39,874 nt of DNA from Clostridia bacterium (GTDB lineage: Bacteria; Bacillota; Clostridia; Christensenellales; Aristaeellaceae), in the NCBI GenBank assembly GCA_017429695.1, contig JAFROK010000002.1, positions 1 through 39,874 on the forward strand, given 5' to 3'. Under the pieces are notes generated by a model. It did not search any database and was not told the origin of the DNA. It saw only the letters and a list, made by a program, of their open reading frames with translations. The translations under genes were made by a program, and so were the position numbers. This document shows positions 15,697 to 23,250 of this stretch, one piece after another; position 1 is the stretch's first letter, and every line of letters begins with the position of its first letter.

Positions 15697-15766
15697 TTGC
15701 AATTGCTCCTTTTGAGATAGTGAGTGTTTATGCAGAACCAGGGGGATAAATGGCTTGGTTGCGTTG

Positions 15767-15955
15767 GGCAGCCCCTGGTCCGGGTATTTCACCGAAGGCA
15801 CGTCTCGCGCCTACGGTTTTGGCGTAGCGGTTCTAAGCTCTGACTTCGCTGGCGCTCGTCAATCACTAAGAACCGACGCCAAAACAGTACCTTCGGTTGG
15901 AACACCCGGCCCCGGGCTGCCTCTTGGTTGCGGGTGTTGCTGCAGAACCAAGAGG
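15767..15955 (+). repeat. Family B long hairpin, copy B2, with family D tail
   Basis: The outer arms GGCAGCCCC/GGGCTGCC, then CCGGGT/ACCCGG, ACCGAAGG/CCTTCGGT and GTTTTGGCGT/ACGCCAAAAC, form a hairpin of about 155 nt. The tail CTCTTGGTT...AACCAAGAG (15922-15953) is a further small hairpin. This copy is uninterrupted at the site where B1 carries family C. Confidence 0.85.
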
Positions 15956-15990
15956 AACGTCAAGAGTGATACCATGGTGGAACGTTGAAA

Positions 15991-16016
15991 GTGTAAATAT
16001 TACAGAATTTTTACAC
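15991..16016 (+). promoter_or_regulatory. Inverted repeat upstream of the SH3-protein promoter
   Basis: GTGTAAA (15991-15997) and TTTACAC (16010-16016) form a 7-bp dyad with 12 nt between. It ends 4 nt before the -35 box. The position fits an operator. Confidence 0.4.
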
Positions 16017-16020
16017 TTCT

Positions 16021-16049
16021 TTGACAAATGGAACGAAATCCTGTATAAT
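16021..16049 (+). promoter_or_regulatory. Consensus sigma-A promoter of the SH3-protein gene
   Basis: TTGACA (16021-16026), 17 nt, TATAAT (16044-16049). Both boxes match the consensus exactly. Confidence 0.85.
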
Positions 16050-16096
16050 AGGGATGATATTCGTGCCGCGTGCGGCATCAAGGAGGATTTCTGATT

Positions 16097-17140
16097 ATGC
16101 GTTCAGGCAAACCGCTTTTTATCCGGGGGATCGCTCTGACGTTGATGCTTCTGATGCTGTGCGCCTCTGCGCTGGCCAACGTGGAACGGGACGAAGACGG
16201 CGGTATCTGGGACTGGGATAATGGTACTTATACCGCGCCGGACGGCCGGGTGGTCAGCATCATTGATGATGACGCTCCTTCGGAAGAGGTGCCCCAGGTG
16301 AATACTCCTTCGGATCCTGTTTCTGCTGTGGACGGCGGGCTGGAAGTTGTCCAGAACGTTGACGGCAGCCTGACCATGATTGATGACGGGAAGACCTATA
16401 TTGAGAATGCCGATGGCAGCATCACGGTGGTATCCGGGCAGGGGCAGATCATCGTGTTTGAAGGGGAAAACGAAAAAAAGAACGAGCTGAGCGGAGACGA
16501 GGTCTGGGCGCTGAGCATGAAGAACGCGGCGATTAACAACGGCAGCTACACGCCTACGTGGTATTTTGACGGCTCGGGCAGCATGACCGAAGTGAGCGTC
16601 GAATACACGGGAATTTACCGCAGCATGATTAACCTGAACGGGGAAAAGGTGCTGGTGAGCACCGCCAACCTGATCTGGGAGACCGAAGCGCCGGCGGATA
16701 AGGTATTGGCGGTGGTTTCCGCGAAGAGCTATGCCCGGCTGTTTGAAAAATCCACCAAGAAGAGCACGATCCTGGATAAGATTTACTGCGGCACGGTGGT
16801 GCGGGTGCTGAAGACGGACAAGAACTGGAGCCTGGTCGACTTTAAGGGCATCCGGGGATATGTGCAGACGGACTCGCTGAAGTTCTACGCCAATGAGGCG
16901 CGGGAATACCGGGCCGGATATGTGGCCACCAAGAGCGGGCATACTTACGGGGATTCTTCGGTGCATGTGCGGAATGATCCGAAGGGGGCCCAGCAGGAGG
17001 AATACCGCGTCGGTACGCCGATTACCGTATTTGAGGATGATGGAAAGTGGTGCCGGATTGAGGTGGAAGGGCACATGTGCTACCTGATGCGGCAGTTCAT
17101 GGTTTATGAAGACACACAGGCGGCGGCTGCGGAAGGCTGA
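16097..17140 (+). CDS. Secreted protein with bacterial SH3 domains
   Basis: The 347-residue protein begins with a signal peptide ending ASALA|N (cleavage after about A27). An acidic, glycine- and aspartate-rich region follows, with short strand-like repeats (DGSLTMIDDG, DGSITVVSGQG). The C-terminal half holds two SH3b-like domains: about residues 205-270, with ARLFEKSTKKSTIL and RGYVQTDSLKF, and about 285-340, with VHVRNDPKGAQ and CYLMRQFM. Such domains often bind cell-wall peptides or glycans. There is no catalytic domain, so a wall-associated or scaffold role is likely. ATG at 16097 has AGGAGG 10 nt upstream. It is a single-gene transcript with a perfect promoter and its own terminator. Confidence 0.8.
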   Translation: MRSGKPLFIRGIALTLMLLMLCASALANVERDEDGGIWDWDNGTYTAPDGRVVSIIDDDAPSEEVPQVNTPSDPVSAVDGGLEVVQNVDGSLTMIDDGKTYIENADGSITVVSGQGQIIVFEGENEKKNELSGDEVWALSMKNAAINNGSYTPTWYFDGSGSMTEVSVEYTGIYRSMINLNGEKVLVSTANLIWETEAPADKVLAVVSAKSYARLFEKSTKKSTILDKIYCGTVVRVLKTDKNWSLVDFKGIRGYVQTDSLKFYANEAREYRAGYVATKSGHTYGDSSVHVRNDPKGAQQEEYRVGTPITVFEDDGKWCRIEVEGHMCYLMRQFMVYEDTQAAAAEG

Positions 17141-17162
17141 GGTTTGCTGCAAGAGGTTTTAC

Positions 17163-17197
17163 ACCGGGGGGATTACGGTTCCCCTGGTTTTTCTTTG
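17163..17197 (+). terminator. Terminator of the SH3-protein gene
   Basis: ACCGGGGGG/TCCCCTGGT with G-U pairs, loop ATTACGGT, followed by TTTTCTTT. It overlaps the 3' end of the opposing small gene. Confidence 0.65.
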
Positions 17198-17397
17198 TCT
17201 TCGGCTGGGGGCTGGGTTTCGGCATTGCGCTTGCGGAAATAGAGGACGCCTTCGAGGCCGAGGCCGATGAGGAAGGTGATTTCTCCGGCGAGGGTGAGCC
17301 ATTTGCCGGTGGAGCCGGAGATGTTGAGGCCGATGATGAAGGCGGCGAGGCCGGCGAGCCAGAGGATGCAGGCTATGAGGGTCAGCTTTTTGGACAA
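17173..17397 (-). CDS. Small two-span membrane protein, unknown
   Basis: The 74-residue protein has two hydrophobic segments (about residues 5-24 and 34-53), separated by a short GSTGKW loop and followed by a charged, proline-rich tail (QPPAEDKEKPGEP). I do not recognise a family. The start is a TTG at 17397, supported by AAGGAGG nine nt upstream and by a well-placed promoter at 17430-17458. These signals make it a real gene despite its size. It is monocistronic, converging on the SH3-protein gene. Confidence 0.65.
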   Translation of the reverse strand: MSKKLTLIACILWLAGLAAFIIGLNISGSTGKWLTLAGEITFLIGLGLEGVLYFRKRNAETQPPAEDKEKPGEP

Positions 17398-17429
17398 CGG
17401 GATGGACCTCCTTTTTTGGTTCTGGGTTT

Positions 17430-17458
17430 ATTTTACGCTAGGGAAATAATGGCGTCAA
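17430..17458 (-). promoter_or_regulatory. Promoter of the small membrane protein gene
   Basis: On the minus strand: TTGACG (17453-17458), 17 nt, TAAAAT (17430-17435). Confidence 0.65.
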
Positions 17459-17462
17459 TATG

Positions 17463-17500
17463 TGGGCTGCCTTGTAGTTGTGGGTATCATTACAGAACCG
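17463..17500 (+). repeat. Family D repeat, solo copy D2
   Basis: GGGCTGCCTTGTAGTTGTGG, then ATTACAGAACCGGGGG. It is a diverged copy of the tail seen at 4311 and 15911. Confidence 0.5.
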
Positions 17501-17520
17501 GGGGCTTTGAAATTTCGGGG

Positions 17521-17594
17521 GTGGAACAGAGGGGACAGTTCTCTCACGTTCCGGCCGAACACGGAACGGAGAAAACCGTCCCCGTCAGTTCCAC
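17521..17594 (+). repeat. Family A palindromic repeat, copy A3
   Basis: The outer stem GTGGAAC (17521-17527)/GTTCCAC (17588-17594) encloses GGGACAGTT...ACCGTCCCC. Its right half is the seed of the 72-bp tandem array that follows. Confidence 0.8.
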
Positions 17595-17862
17595 AGGCAT
17601 AGTCCGGTCTGGTACGTAAATATGCAGAACAAAGAGGACGGAGAAAACCGTCCCCGTCAGTTCCACAGGCATAGTCCGGTCTGGTACGTAAATATGCAGA
17701 ACAAAGAGTACGGAGAAAACCGTCCCCGTCAGTTCCACAGGCATAATCCGGTCTGGTACGTAAATATGCAGAACAAAGAGGACGGAGAAAACCGTCCCCG
17801 TCAGTTCCACAGGCATAATCCGATCTTGTATGTAAATATGCAGAACAAAGAGGATGGAGAAG
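17567..17862 (+). repeat. 72-bp tandem repeat array, four units and a degenerate fifth
   Basis: CGGAGAAAACCGTCCCC recurs at 17567, 17639, 17711 and 17783, with a decayed start (TGGAGAAG) at 17855, so the period is exactly 72 bp. Each unit contains the right arm of family A plus TATGCAGAACAAAGAG. Units differ at only a few bases, indicating recent duplication. Because 72 is a multiple of 3, reading frames stay open across it on both strands, but none has a ribosome-binding site. It sits upstream of the murA promoter. Confidence 0.85.
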
Positions 17863-17898
17863 CAAATTTAGAGAATAAGGAACCATTTTTGTGTAAAC

Positions 17899-17927
17899 TT
17901 GTCATGGGGGACGGAAATGTGTATAAT
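17899..17927 (+). promoter_or_regulatory. Promoter of murA
   Basis: TTGTCA (17899-17904), 17 nt, TATAAT (17922-17927). It begins about 40 bp after the tandem array ends. Confidence 0.8.
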
Positions 17928-17964
17928 GGAATGAACGGAGAGCGACGCATCGGAGGTGACGTGA

Positions 17965-19230
17965 TTGGGTAAAGAGCGGATGCTGGTGACCGGCGGAAAT
18001 GCTTTGGAAGGCCAGGTTCGGGTCAGCGGCGGAAAGAATACCGCTGTGGCTGTGATTCCGGCGACCCTTCTTTGCGACGAACCGTGCACGATTGAAAACC
18101 TGCCGGACATTGAGGATGTTCATGCTTTGGCGGATATCCTGAAGGAGCTCGGGGCCGAGGTGGATTACGAGCCCGGAAAGATGATGCGGGTGGATCCGCG
18201 GCCGGCGGAAGGGACCTCCATTTCCTATCACAACGCGCAGCGGCTGCGGGCCAGCTATTACCTTTTGGGTGCTTTGCTGGGCCGGTGCGGCAAGGCGAAG
18301 GTGCCGACGCCCGGCGGATGCGAGATCGGCACCCGGCCGGTGGACCAGCACCTGAAAGGCTTCCAGGCCATCGGGGCGGAAGCGGGGGAAATCGGCGGCA
18401 TGCTGACCGCTGAATGTGATAATCTGACGGGCGGAGACGTTTTCTTCGACATGGTGACGGTCGGCGCGACGGTGAACGTGATGCTGGCCGCATCCCGGGC
18501 GAAGGGCAACACGGTGATTTACAACGCGGCGAAGGAGCCGCACATCGTTGACCTGGCGAACTTTCTGAACAGCATGGGCGCCCGGATCAAAGGCGCCGGT
18601 ACCGATATTATCCGCATCCGCGGAGTGCAGCACATGCACGGCAGCACCTATGCCGTGATTCCGGACCAGATTGAGACCGGTACGCTGATGATTGCCGCCG
18701 CCGCGACCGGCGGGGACGTGATTATCAACGGGTGCATCCCGACGCATATGGACGCCCTGAGCGCGAAGCTGCTGGAAATGGGCGTTAAGGTGACGGACTA
18801 CGACGACGCGATCCGCGTGCATGTGGTGGGCCAGCGGCGGGCGATTAACGTCAAGACCCAGGTGTATCCCGGATTCCCGACGGACCTGCAGCAGCCCATG
18901 AGCGCTTTGCTGACCACGGCGAAGGGCACCAGCATTGTGACGGAGACCATTTTTGAGCAGCGGTTCCGGCACCTGGACGAGATTCGGCGGATGGGCGCGC
19001 ATGTGCGGGTCATGGGCCGGAGCGCGATTATCGAGGGCGTATCGGAGCTGTATGGCGCGCCGATGACGGCGACGGACCTGCGGGCCGGCGCGGCGCTGAT
19101 TATTGCCAGCCTGATGGCAAGGGGTACATCGGAAATATACGAGCCCGGATATATTGACCGGGGATATGAACATATTGAAGACAAGCTGCGCTCGCTGGGC
19201 GCGGTGATCAGCCGGGAGCCGGTACTGTAA
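17965..19230 (+). CDS. murA: UDP-N-acetylglucosamine 1-carboxyvinyltransferase
   Basis: The 421-residue enzyme adds enolpyruvate from PEP to UDP-GlcNAc, the first committed step of peptidoglycan synthesis. The KN pair of the substrate site is at residues 24-25 (SGGKNTAVAV). The catalytic cysteine, target of fosfomycin, is C119 in PTPGGCEIGTRPVDQH, so the enzyme should be fosfomycin-sensitive by that criterion. PGFPTDLQQPM and the C-terminal ATDLRAGAAL segment are also present. Length is normal. The start is TTG at 17965, chosen for GGAGGTGA 5 nt upstream; M6 is an alternative. The J-domain gene follows after 16 nt. Confidence 0.95.
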   Translation: MGKERMLVTGGNALEGQVRVSGGKNTAVAVIPATLLCDEPCTIENLPDIEDVHALADILKELGAEVDYEPGKMMRVDPRPAEGTSISYHNAQRLRASYYLLGALLGRCGKAKVPTPGGCEIGTRPVDQHLKGFQAIGAEAGEIGGMLTAECDNLTGGDVFFDMVTVGATVNVMLAASRAKGNTVIYNAAKEPHIVDLANFLNSMGARIKGAGTDIIRIRGVQHMHGSTYAVIPDQIETGTLMIAAAATGGDVIINGCIPTHMDALSAKLLEMGVKVTDYDDAIRVHVVGQRRAINVKTQVYPGFPTDLQQPMSALLTTAKGTSIVTETIFEQRFRHLDEIRRMGAHVRVMGRSAIIEGVSELYGAPMTATDLRAGAALIIASLMARGTSEIYEPGYIDRGYEHIEDKLRSLGAVISREPVL

Positions 19231-19246
19231 CCGGAGGGAATGAAGG

Positions 19247-19765
19247 ATGAACAACCCATTCGAGGTGCTGGGCCTGAGGGGATGGGCGGACCAGGAGGAA
19301 ATCCGGAACGCCTACCGGGCGCTGGTGAAACAGTGCCACCCGGACATGATTCAGGACCCGGTGCTCAAGCAGGAAGCGCAGACGCGCATGGTGGCGCTGA
19401 ACCTGGCGTATGAAGAGGCATTGCGGCTTGCTTCGCCGAAGGTGCAGGCGACGGAGGAGATGCCGACCGCCGCGGTGATACTCATGGCGGAGCGGTCGCT
19501 GAGCCGGAACAATCCGGAAGGCGCGCTGCGGCAGCTGCTGAAATGCGACAAGCGGGACGGGGACTGGTACTACATGCAGGGCCGGGTGCTGATGGCCATG
19601 GAGCAGTATGAGAGCGCGCACCAGTCGTTCCGGCAGGCGATTAAGCTGTGTCCGGACAATAATGTATTCAGGAGCGCGGCGCTGGCGGCTGTGATTGAGC
19701 AGCGGAAAGAGGAAACGATCCAGGGCAGGGTGAAGAAGATATTCAAGAGTTTCGGGAAGAAATAG
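19247..19765 (+). CDS. J-domain protein with TPR-like C-terminus
   Basis: In this 172-residue protein, residues 2-65 form a J domain with the HPD triad at 31-33 (KQCHPDM), the element that stimulates DnaK ATPase activity. The remainder has helical TPR-like repeats (about 78-140, with WYYMQGRVLMAMEQYESAHQSFRQAIKLCP). It ends in a basic KKIFKSFGKK tail. It lacks the Gly/Phe and zinc-finger regions of DnaJ, so it is a specialised co-chaperone of unknown client. It is co-transcribed with murA. GGAGGG lies about 9 nt before the ATG, and a terminator follows the stop. Confidence 0.85.
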   Translation: MNNPFEVLGLRGWADQEEIRNAYRALVKQCHPDMIQDPVLKQEAQTRMVALNLAYEEALRLASPKVQATEEMPTAAVILMAERSLSRNNPEGALRQLLKCDKRDGDWYYMQGRVLMAMEQYESAHQSFRQAIKLCPDNNVFRSAALAAVIEQRKEETIQGRVKKIFKSFGKK

Positions 19766-19803
19766 GGCGGCTTCCGGCGTTGACGGCGGAAGCGCTTTTT
19801 TTT
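19766..19803 (+). terminator. Terminator of the murA operon
   Basis: GCGGCTTCCG...CGGAAGCGC (19768-19795, one bulge) is followed by a run of eight T residues. The next operon's -35 box (TTGACG, 19780-19785) lies in the loop. Confidence 0.8.
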
Positions 19804-19808
19804 ATAAT
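19780..19808 (+). promoter_or_regulatory. Promoter of the btu operon, overlapping the murA terminator
   Basis: TTGACG (19780-19785), 17 nt, TATAAT (19803-19808). The -35 is in the loop of the preceding terminator and the T-run forms the spacer. Confidence 0.75.
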
Positions 19809-19954
19809 TGGGAGGACAAATGAATAGCCGGCGCATCTGCACGGAAACGTGCGACCTGGGGGGAGTTTTGGTGGCCCTCCGGGCCATGGGAACCGGGTGA
19901 GAGTCCCGGACTTTCCCAGAAACCGTGAAGTTGATGAAAGAGCATAGGCAGAAG

Positions 19955-20062
19955 GTTTCGCGGCTGCGGCCGCGACCAAAGGGCTTTCCCTATCCAACGC
20001 TTAAACCGCCTTCATCTGCCACTGGCAGCGGCGGTATAAGCGCCCTTTGGAATCCTTCGGCA
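19955..20062 (+). repeat. Family E repeat, copy E7 with hairpin-bearing loop, inside the riboswitch
   Basis: CGCGGC-TGCG-GCCGCG, then CCAAAGGGC/GCCCTTTGG. The second loop is replaced by a hairpin, GCTTA/TAAGC enclosing CCGCC/GGCGG and TGCCA/TGGCA. Confidence 0.8.
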
Positions 20063-20110
20063 GAAATACGTTGTGAAGCTGACGAACTTTAGCGTTCTTC
20101 GGCATGAGGA

Positions 20111-20170
20111 GGTTTCGCGGCTGCGGCCGCGCCAAAGGGCTTTCCGATCGCCCTTTGGAATCCTTCGGGG
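20111..20170 (+). repeat. Family E repeat, minimal copy E8, inside the riboswitch
   Basis: CGCGGC-TGCG-GCCGCG, then CCAAAGGGC-TTTCCGATC-GCCCTTTGG and CCTTCGGGG. It is the simple-loop counterpart of E7, 50 bp downstream of it. Confidence 0.85.
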
Positions 20171-20385
20171 AAATCTTCTTTAGTTTAGTTAAAGAGTTTT
20201 CTGTCTGAAGATATGGAATGTAAATTGCTACAGCCTGACCATTGCAATCTTCGGATTGTGAGAAGGGGCTCGAGTAGGATGAAACCAAGTCGGGAGACCT
20301 GTTTGCGCTGTGAAATCTGTCCCCTGGGGGTGGGATTCGCTTTTACGCCTGTTTTGGTTAACCCTTTTTTTACAGGTTTGTTTGA

Positions 20386-20412
20386 GTGTTCCTCAGGGAG
20401 GAGCACTTTTTA
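20386..20412 (+). terminator. Intrinsic terminator of the riboswitch expression platform
   Basis: GTGTTCCTC/GAGGAGCAC (9 bp with one G-U, loop AGG) is followed by TTTTT. It lies between the B12 box and the first btu gene, as expected for transcriptional control. Confidence 0.75.
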
Positions 20413-20467
20413 TGTGCTGCTTCCGCTGTTCATCTGATCAAATACTTTTTTATAGGGAGGGGTTTAT

Positions 20468-21382
20468 ATGACCCGAAAACTGGTAGCCCTGTTCCTGTGC
20501 GCGGCACTTCTGTGCTGCTGCATTCCTGCCTTGGCGGACAGCATTACGCTGACCGACATGACCGGGCGGGAGATCACTTTGGACGGCCCGGCCACGAAGA
20601 TTGTTGCCCTGACGGCCTCCGACGTGGAAATCATCTACGCGCTGGGCGCCGGCGACCTGCTGGTGGGCCGCGGCGAATACTGCGACTATCCGGCGGAAGT
20701 TGTGGAAAAGCCCGTGGTGAAGAGCGGCGCGGAAACCAACCTGGAAGAGATCCTGGACCTCGAGCCTGAAGTGGTCATTATGGCGACGATGGCCCAGACC
20801 AAGGAACAGGTTGAAGCGCTGGAGCAGGCCGGCGTGAAGGTGATCGTTTCCGACGCGCAGGACCTGGAAGGCGTCTACACCGCCATCGCCCTGATCGGCC
20901 AGGTGACCGGCAAGGACGAGGAAGCTGCGGCGCTGATTCAGCAGATGAAGGACACCTTCGCCGGGATCGCCGCGAAGGCGGAAAACACCGGAAAGACGAT
21001 CTACTTTGAGGTGTCCCCGCTGGAGTGGGGCCTGTGGGCAGGCTGCAAGGGCACTTTCATGGATGAGATCGCCGAGATCTGCGGCCTGACGAACGCTTTT
21101 GCGGACCTGGAAGGCTGGCAGAGCATCTCCGAAGAGCAGGTGCTGGACCGGGATCCGGACTACATTGTGACCACGTCCATGTACTGGGGCGAGGGCCCGA
21201 CTCCGGAAGAGGAAATTAAGGGACGCGCCGGCTGGGACGTGCTGAAGGCCGTGCAGAACAACCAGGTTTTCAACGCGGACAGCAACGCGATTACCCGTCC
21301 GGGCCCGCGGCTGATGGAAGCGGCGGAAGCGCTGTTTGAGTTCATTTCCGCGCCGGCGGCGGAGGAAGTTCCCGCGGCGTAA
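20468..21382 (+). CDS. btuF: Cobalamin/siderophore-type ABC substrate-binding protein
   Basis: The 304-residue exported protein has a signal peptide ending PALA|D (after about A23); three cysteines just before it could allow lipid attachment instead. The mature part is a type 3 (BtuF/FhuD-like) binding fold: DMTGREITLDGPATKIVAL at its start, and a two-lobed layout bridged by a long helix near IGQVTGKDEEAAALIQQM. It would capture vitamin B12 or a related corrinoid outside the membrane. The cobalamin riboswitch upstream favours B12 over iron-siderophores. A purine-rich AGGGAGGGG lies before the ATG. Permease and ATPase genes follow at once. Confidence 0.88.
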   Translation: MTRKLVALFLCAALLCCCIPALADSITLTDMTGREITLDGPATKIVALTASDVEIIYALGAGDLLVGRGEYCDYPAEVVEKPVVKSGAETNLEEILDLEPEVVIMATMAQTKEQVEALEQAGVKVIVSDAQDLEGVYTAIALIGQVTGKDEEAAALIQQMKDTFAGIAAKAENTGKTIYFEVSPLEWGLWAGCKGTFMDEIAEICGLTNAFADLEGWQSISEEQVLDRDPDYIVTTSMYWGEGPTPEEEIKGRAGWDVLKAVQNNQVFNADSNAITRPGPRLMEAAEALFEFISAPAAEEVPAA

Positions 21383-21400
21383 AAAACGGAGGAAACCATT

Positions 21401-22453
21401 TTGAGCCGAGGAAAAATCGGACAAAAGGGAAAGCGGGACGCCTTCCGGATTACGGAAGGCGTCCTGTGGACCCTTCTGACATTGCTGACTGCGACGGTCT
21501 GCATCAGCGTCGGGAGCGTGAGCATCCCGCTGGAGGAGGTTTGGCGTGCCGTATTCGGCATGCCTGTTTCCCGTGCATCCTGGGAAAGCATTATCCACTG
21601 GACGCGGCTGCCGCGGGTGCTGTGCGCCGGGGTGATGGGGGCTTCACTGAGCCTGTGCGGCGCGGCGATGCAGGGGCTGCTGCGTAACCCGCTGGCGGAC
21701 GGATCGACGCTGGGAATTTCCTCGGGGGCCGCTTTGGGCGCGGCGCTGAGCATTGTGCTGGGCATATCGGTGCCGGGCATGGCGGCGGCGGGACCGGCGG
21801 CGATGGCGATGGTATTCGCCTTCGGATCGCTGATGATCATCCTGATGCTGGCTTACAGCATGGACCGGTCGCTGGCGACCCACAGCATTATCATGATCGG
21901 CGTGATTTTTACGATGCTGGCTTCCGGCATCCTGAGCCTGCTGATTACCTTCAGCGGGGAGAAGCTGAAGACCATTACCTACTGGACGATGGGGTCCATG
22001 AACGGGAAAACCTATGAGCAGCTGAACATGATGACCGGGGCACTGGTGATCTGCGGGGCGCTGCTGCTGACCCGGGGGCGGGAGCTGAACGCTTTTGCCA
22101 TCGGGGAGGAGAACGCCATGCACATCGGGGTGCCGGTGAGGCGGGTGAAGCTGCAGGTGATGATTGCGGCATCGGTGCTGATCGGGGTATGCGTTTCCGT
22201 TGGCGGGAGCATTGCCTTTGTCGGGCTGATTGTGCCGCATATGATCCGGCTGTGCTCCGGGCCGAACCACCGGCGGCTCCTGCCGCGGTCCATGTTCGGC
22301 GGGGCGATTTTCCTGATGCTGGCGGACCTGGGGGCCCGGACCGTTTTGCGGCCGACGGAGCTGCCGGTGGGGGTGGTGACGTCGATGATCGGCGCGATTG
22401 TGTTTATCGGGATCTTTGTGCGGTCGCGGAAGGGAGGGAAAGGCCTGTGGTAA
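21401..22453 (+). CDS. btuC: Cobalamin-type ABC permease (FecCD family)
   Basis: The 350-residue membrane protein has about ten hydrophobic spans and FecCD family landmarks: LPRVLCAGVMGASLSLCGAAMQ, then NPLADGSTLGISSGAALGA, and GSIAFVGLIVPHMIRL in the C-terminal third. It forms the dimeric channel of the importer. The start is TTG at 21401, after a GGAGG about 13 nt upstream, so the exact start is less certain than the rest. The 3' end overlaps the ATPase gene by 7 nt. Codon and base use match the neighbours. Confidence 0.92.
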   Translation: MSRGKIGQKGKRDAFRITEGVLWTLLTLLTATVCISVGSVSIPLEEVWRAVFGMPVSRASWESIIHWTRLPRVLCAGVMGASLSLCGAAMQGLLRNPLADGSTLGISSGAALGAALSIVLGISVPGMAAAGPAAMAMVFAFGSLMIILMLAYSMDRSLATHSIIMIGVIFTMLASGILSLLITFSGEKLKTITYWTMGSMNGKTYEQLNMMTGALVICGALLLTRGRELNAFAIGEENAMHIGVPVRRVKLQVMIAASVLIGVCVSVGGSIAFVGLIVPHMIRLCSGPNHRRLLPRSMFGGAIFLMLADLGARTVLRPTELPVGVVTSMIGAIVFIGIFVRSRKGGKGLW

Positions 22454-23205
22454 CAACACGGGAACTTTCGGTCCGCTACGGGACAAAGACCGCGGTGGAC
22501 AACATCAGCTTCCGCGCCTCAGCAGGGGAATGGTGGATGATTGTCGGGCCGAACGGCGCCGGGAAATCTTCCCTGGCCGGCGCGCTGACCCGCACCGTTC
22601 CGTATAGTGGCGAGGCATATCTGAACGAAAGGGAACTGAAGAGCTATTCCCACCGGGAATTTGCACGGAAAGTGGGGATATTATCCCAGAACAACAGCAA
22701 TATATATGCTTTTACGGTTGATGAAGTGGTGTCGCTTGGACGGTATGCCTGGCGGAACGGGTACTTCAGTGGGACGGATGCGGAAGGAAAGGACCGGATC
22801 CGGGAGGCACTGGAGAAAACCGGGCTGACGGAGATGCGGCAGCGGAGCATGCTGAGCCTTTCCGGCGGGGAATGCCAGCGGGTTTTCCTGGCGCAGGTGA
22901 TGGCGCAGGATCCGCAGGTGATGATCCTGGATGAGCCGGCGAATCACCTGGACCTGCCGTTTCAGAAGCAGCTGTTTGAACTGATCCGGGAATGGCTGAA
23001 GACGCCGGGACGGCTGGCGATCACCGTGACCCATGACCTGAACATCGCAAAGCGGTACGGGAGCCACGCGCTGCTGATGAACGAAGGGAAGGCCGTGGGC
23101 TGCGGGCCGGTGGATGAGGTTATGACAAAAGAAAACCTGGAACAGGTTTACGATATGGACATATACGAATGGATGAGGGAAAGTTTGGAAATGTGGGATA
23201 AATGA
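22447..23205 (+). CDS. btuD: Cobalamin-type ABC ATPase
   Basis: The 252-residue ATPase has Walker A GPNGAGKSS (about residues 32-40), a Q-loop in ILSQNNSN, the LSGGECQRV signature, Walker B VMILDEPANHLDL and the switch His in VTHDL. This is the FecE/BtuD class. The start GTG at 22447 is preferred: it begins the conserved TTRELSVRYG strand, has AGGGAGGGAAAGG just upstream, and overlaps the permease stop by 7 nt. The longer open frame upstream is only the permease gene read in another frame. It powers uptake and ends the operon at the terminator at 23204. Confidence 0.93.
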   Translation: MVTTRELSVRYGTKTAVDNISFRASAGEWWMIVGPNGAGKSSLAGALTRTVPYSGEAYLNERELKSYSHREFARKVGILSQNNSNIYAFTVDEVVSLGRYAWRNGYFSGTDAEGKDRIREALEKTGLTEMRQRSMLSLSGGECQRVFLAQVMAQDPQVMILDEPANHLDLPFQKQLFELIREWLKTPGRLAITVTHDLNIAKRYGSHALLMNEGKAVGCGPVDEVMTKENLEQVYDMDIYEWMRESLEMWDK

Positions 23206-23234
23206 AAAAGTGGCCGAATTCGACCACTTTTTTT
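23204..23234. terminator. Bidirectional terminator between btuD and the Nudix gene
   Basis: AAAAAGTGGCCG/CGACCACTTTTT around AATT, with A-run and T-run on either side. It can serve both convergent operons. Confidence 0.85.
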
Positions 23235-23250
23235 ATTTGGGCTTTACGGA

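Larger units (their letters stand above)
19815..20310 (+). promoter_or_regulatory. Cobalamin riboswitch, interrupted by two family E repeats
   Basis: The 5' core GGGAACCGGGTGAGAGTCCC (19892-19911), then CTTTCCCAGAAACCGTGAAG, matches the conserved cobalamin aptamer core GGGAA..GGTG.GA.TCC..CCC..ACTGTGA. The 3' half, with AGTAGGATGA (20274-20283) and the B12 box AAGTCGGGAGACCTG (20287-20301), is in the right order but about 270 nt further on than usual. The extra length is repeats E7 and E8 with their spacers, in the peripheral stem region. The downstream genes encode a B12/siderophore-type importer, which fits repression by cobalamin. ACCTGT of the B12 box (20297-20302) can also pair with ACAGGT at 20372-20377, a possible antiterminator switch. 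Confidence 0.82.

Noticed and set aside
17567-17862. CRISPR array
   Set aside because: Units are contiguous 72-bp tandem copies with no variable spacers, and no cas genes are present.
17455-17886. Repetitive protein of 143 codons across the 72-bp array
   Set aside because: The frame is open only because 72 is a multiple of 3. There is no start signal, and the DNA derives from palindromic repeats.
22189-22446. Longer N-terminus for the BtuD-like ATPase
   Set aside because: It is the permease gene read in another frame. The ABC fold begins right after the GTG at 22447.
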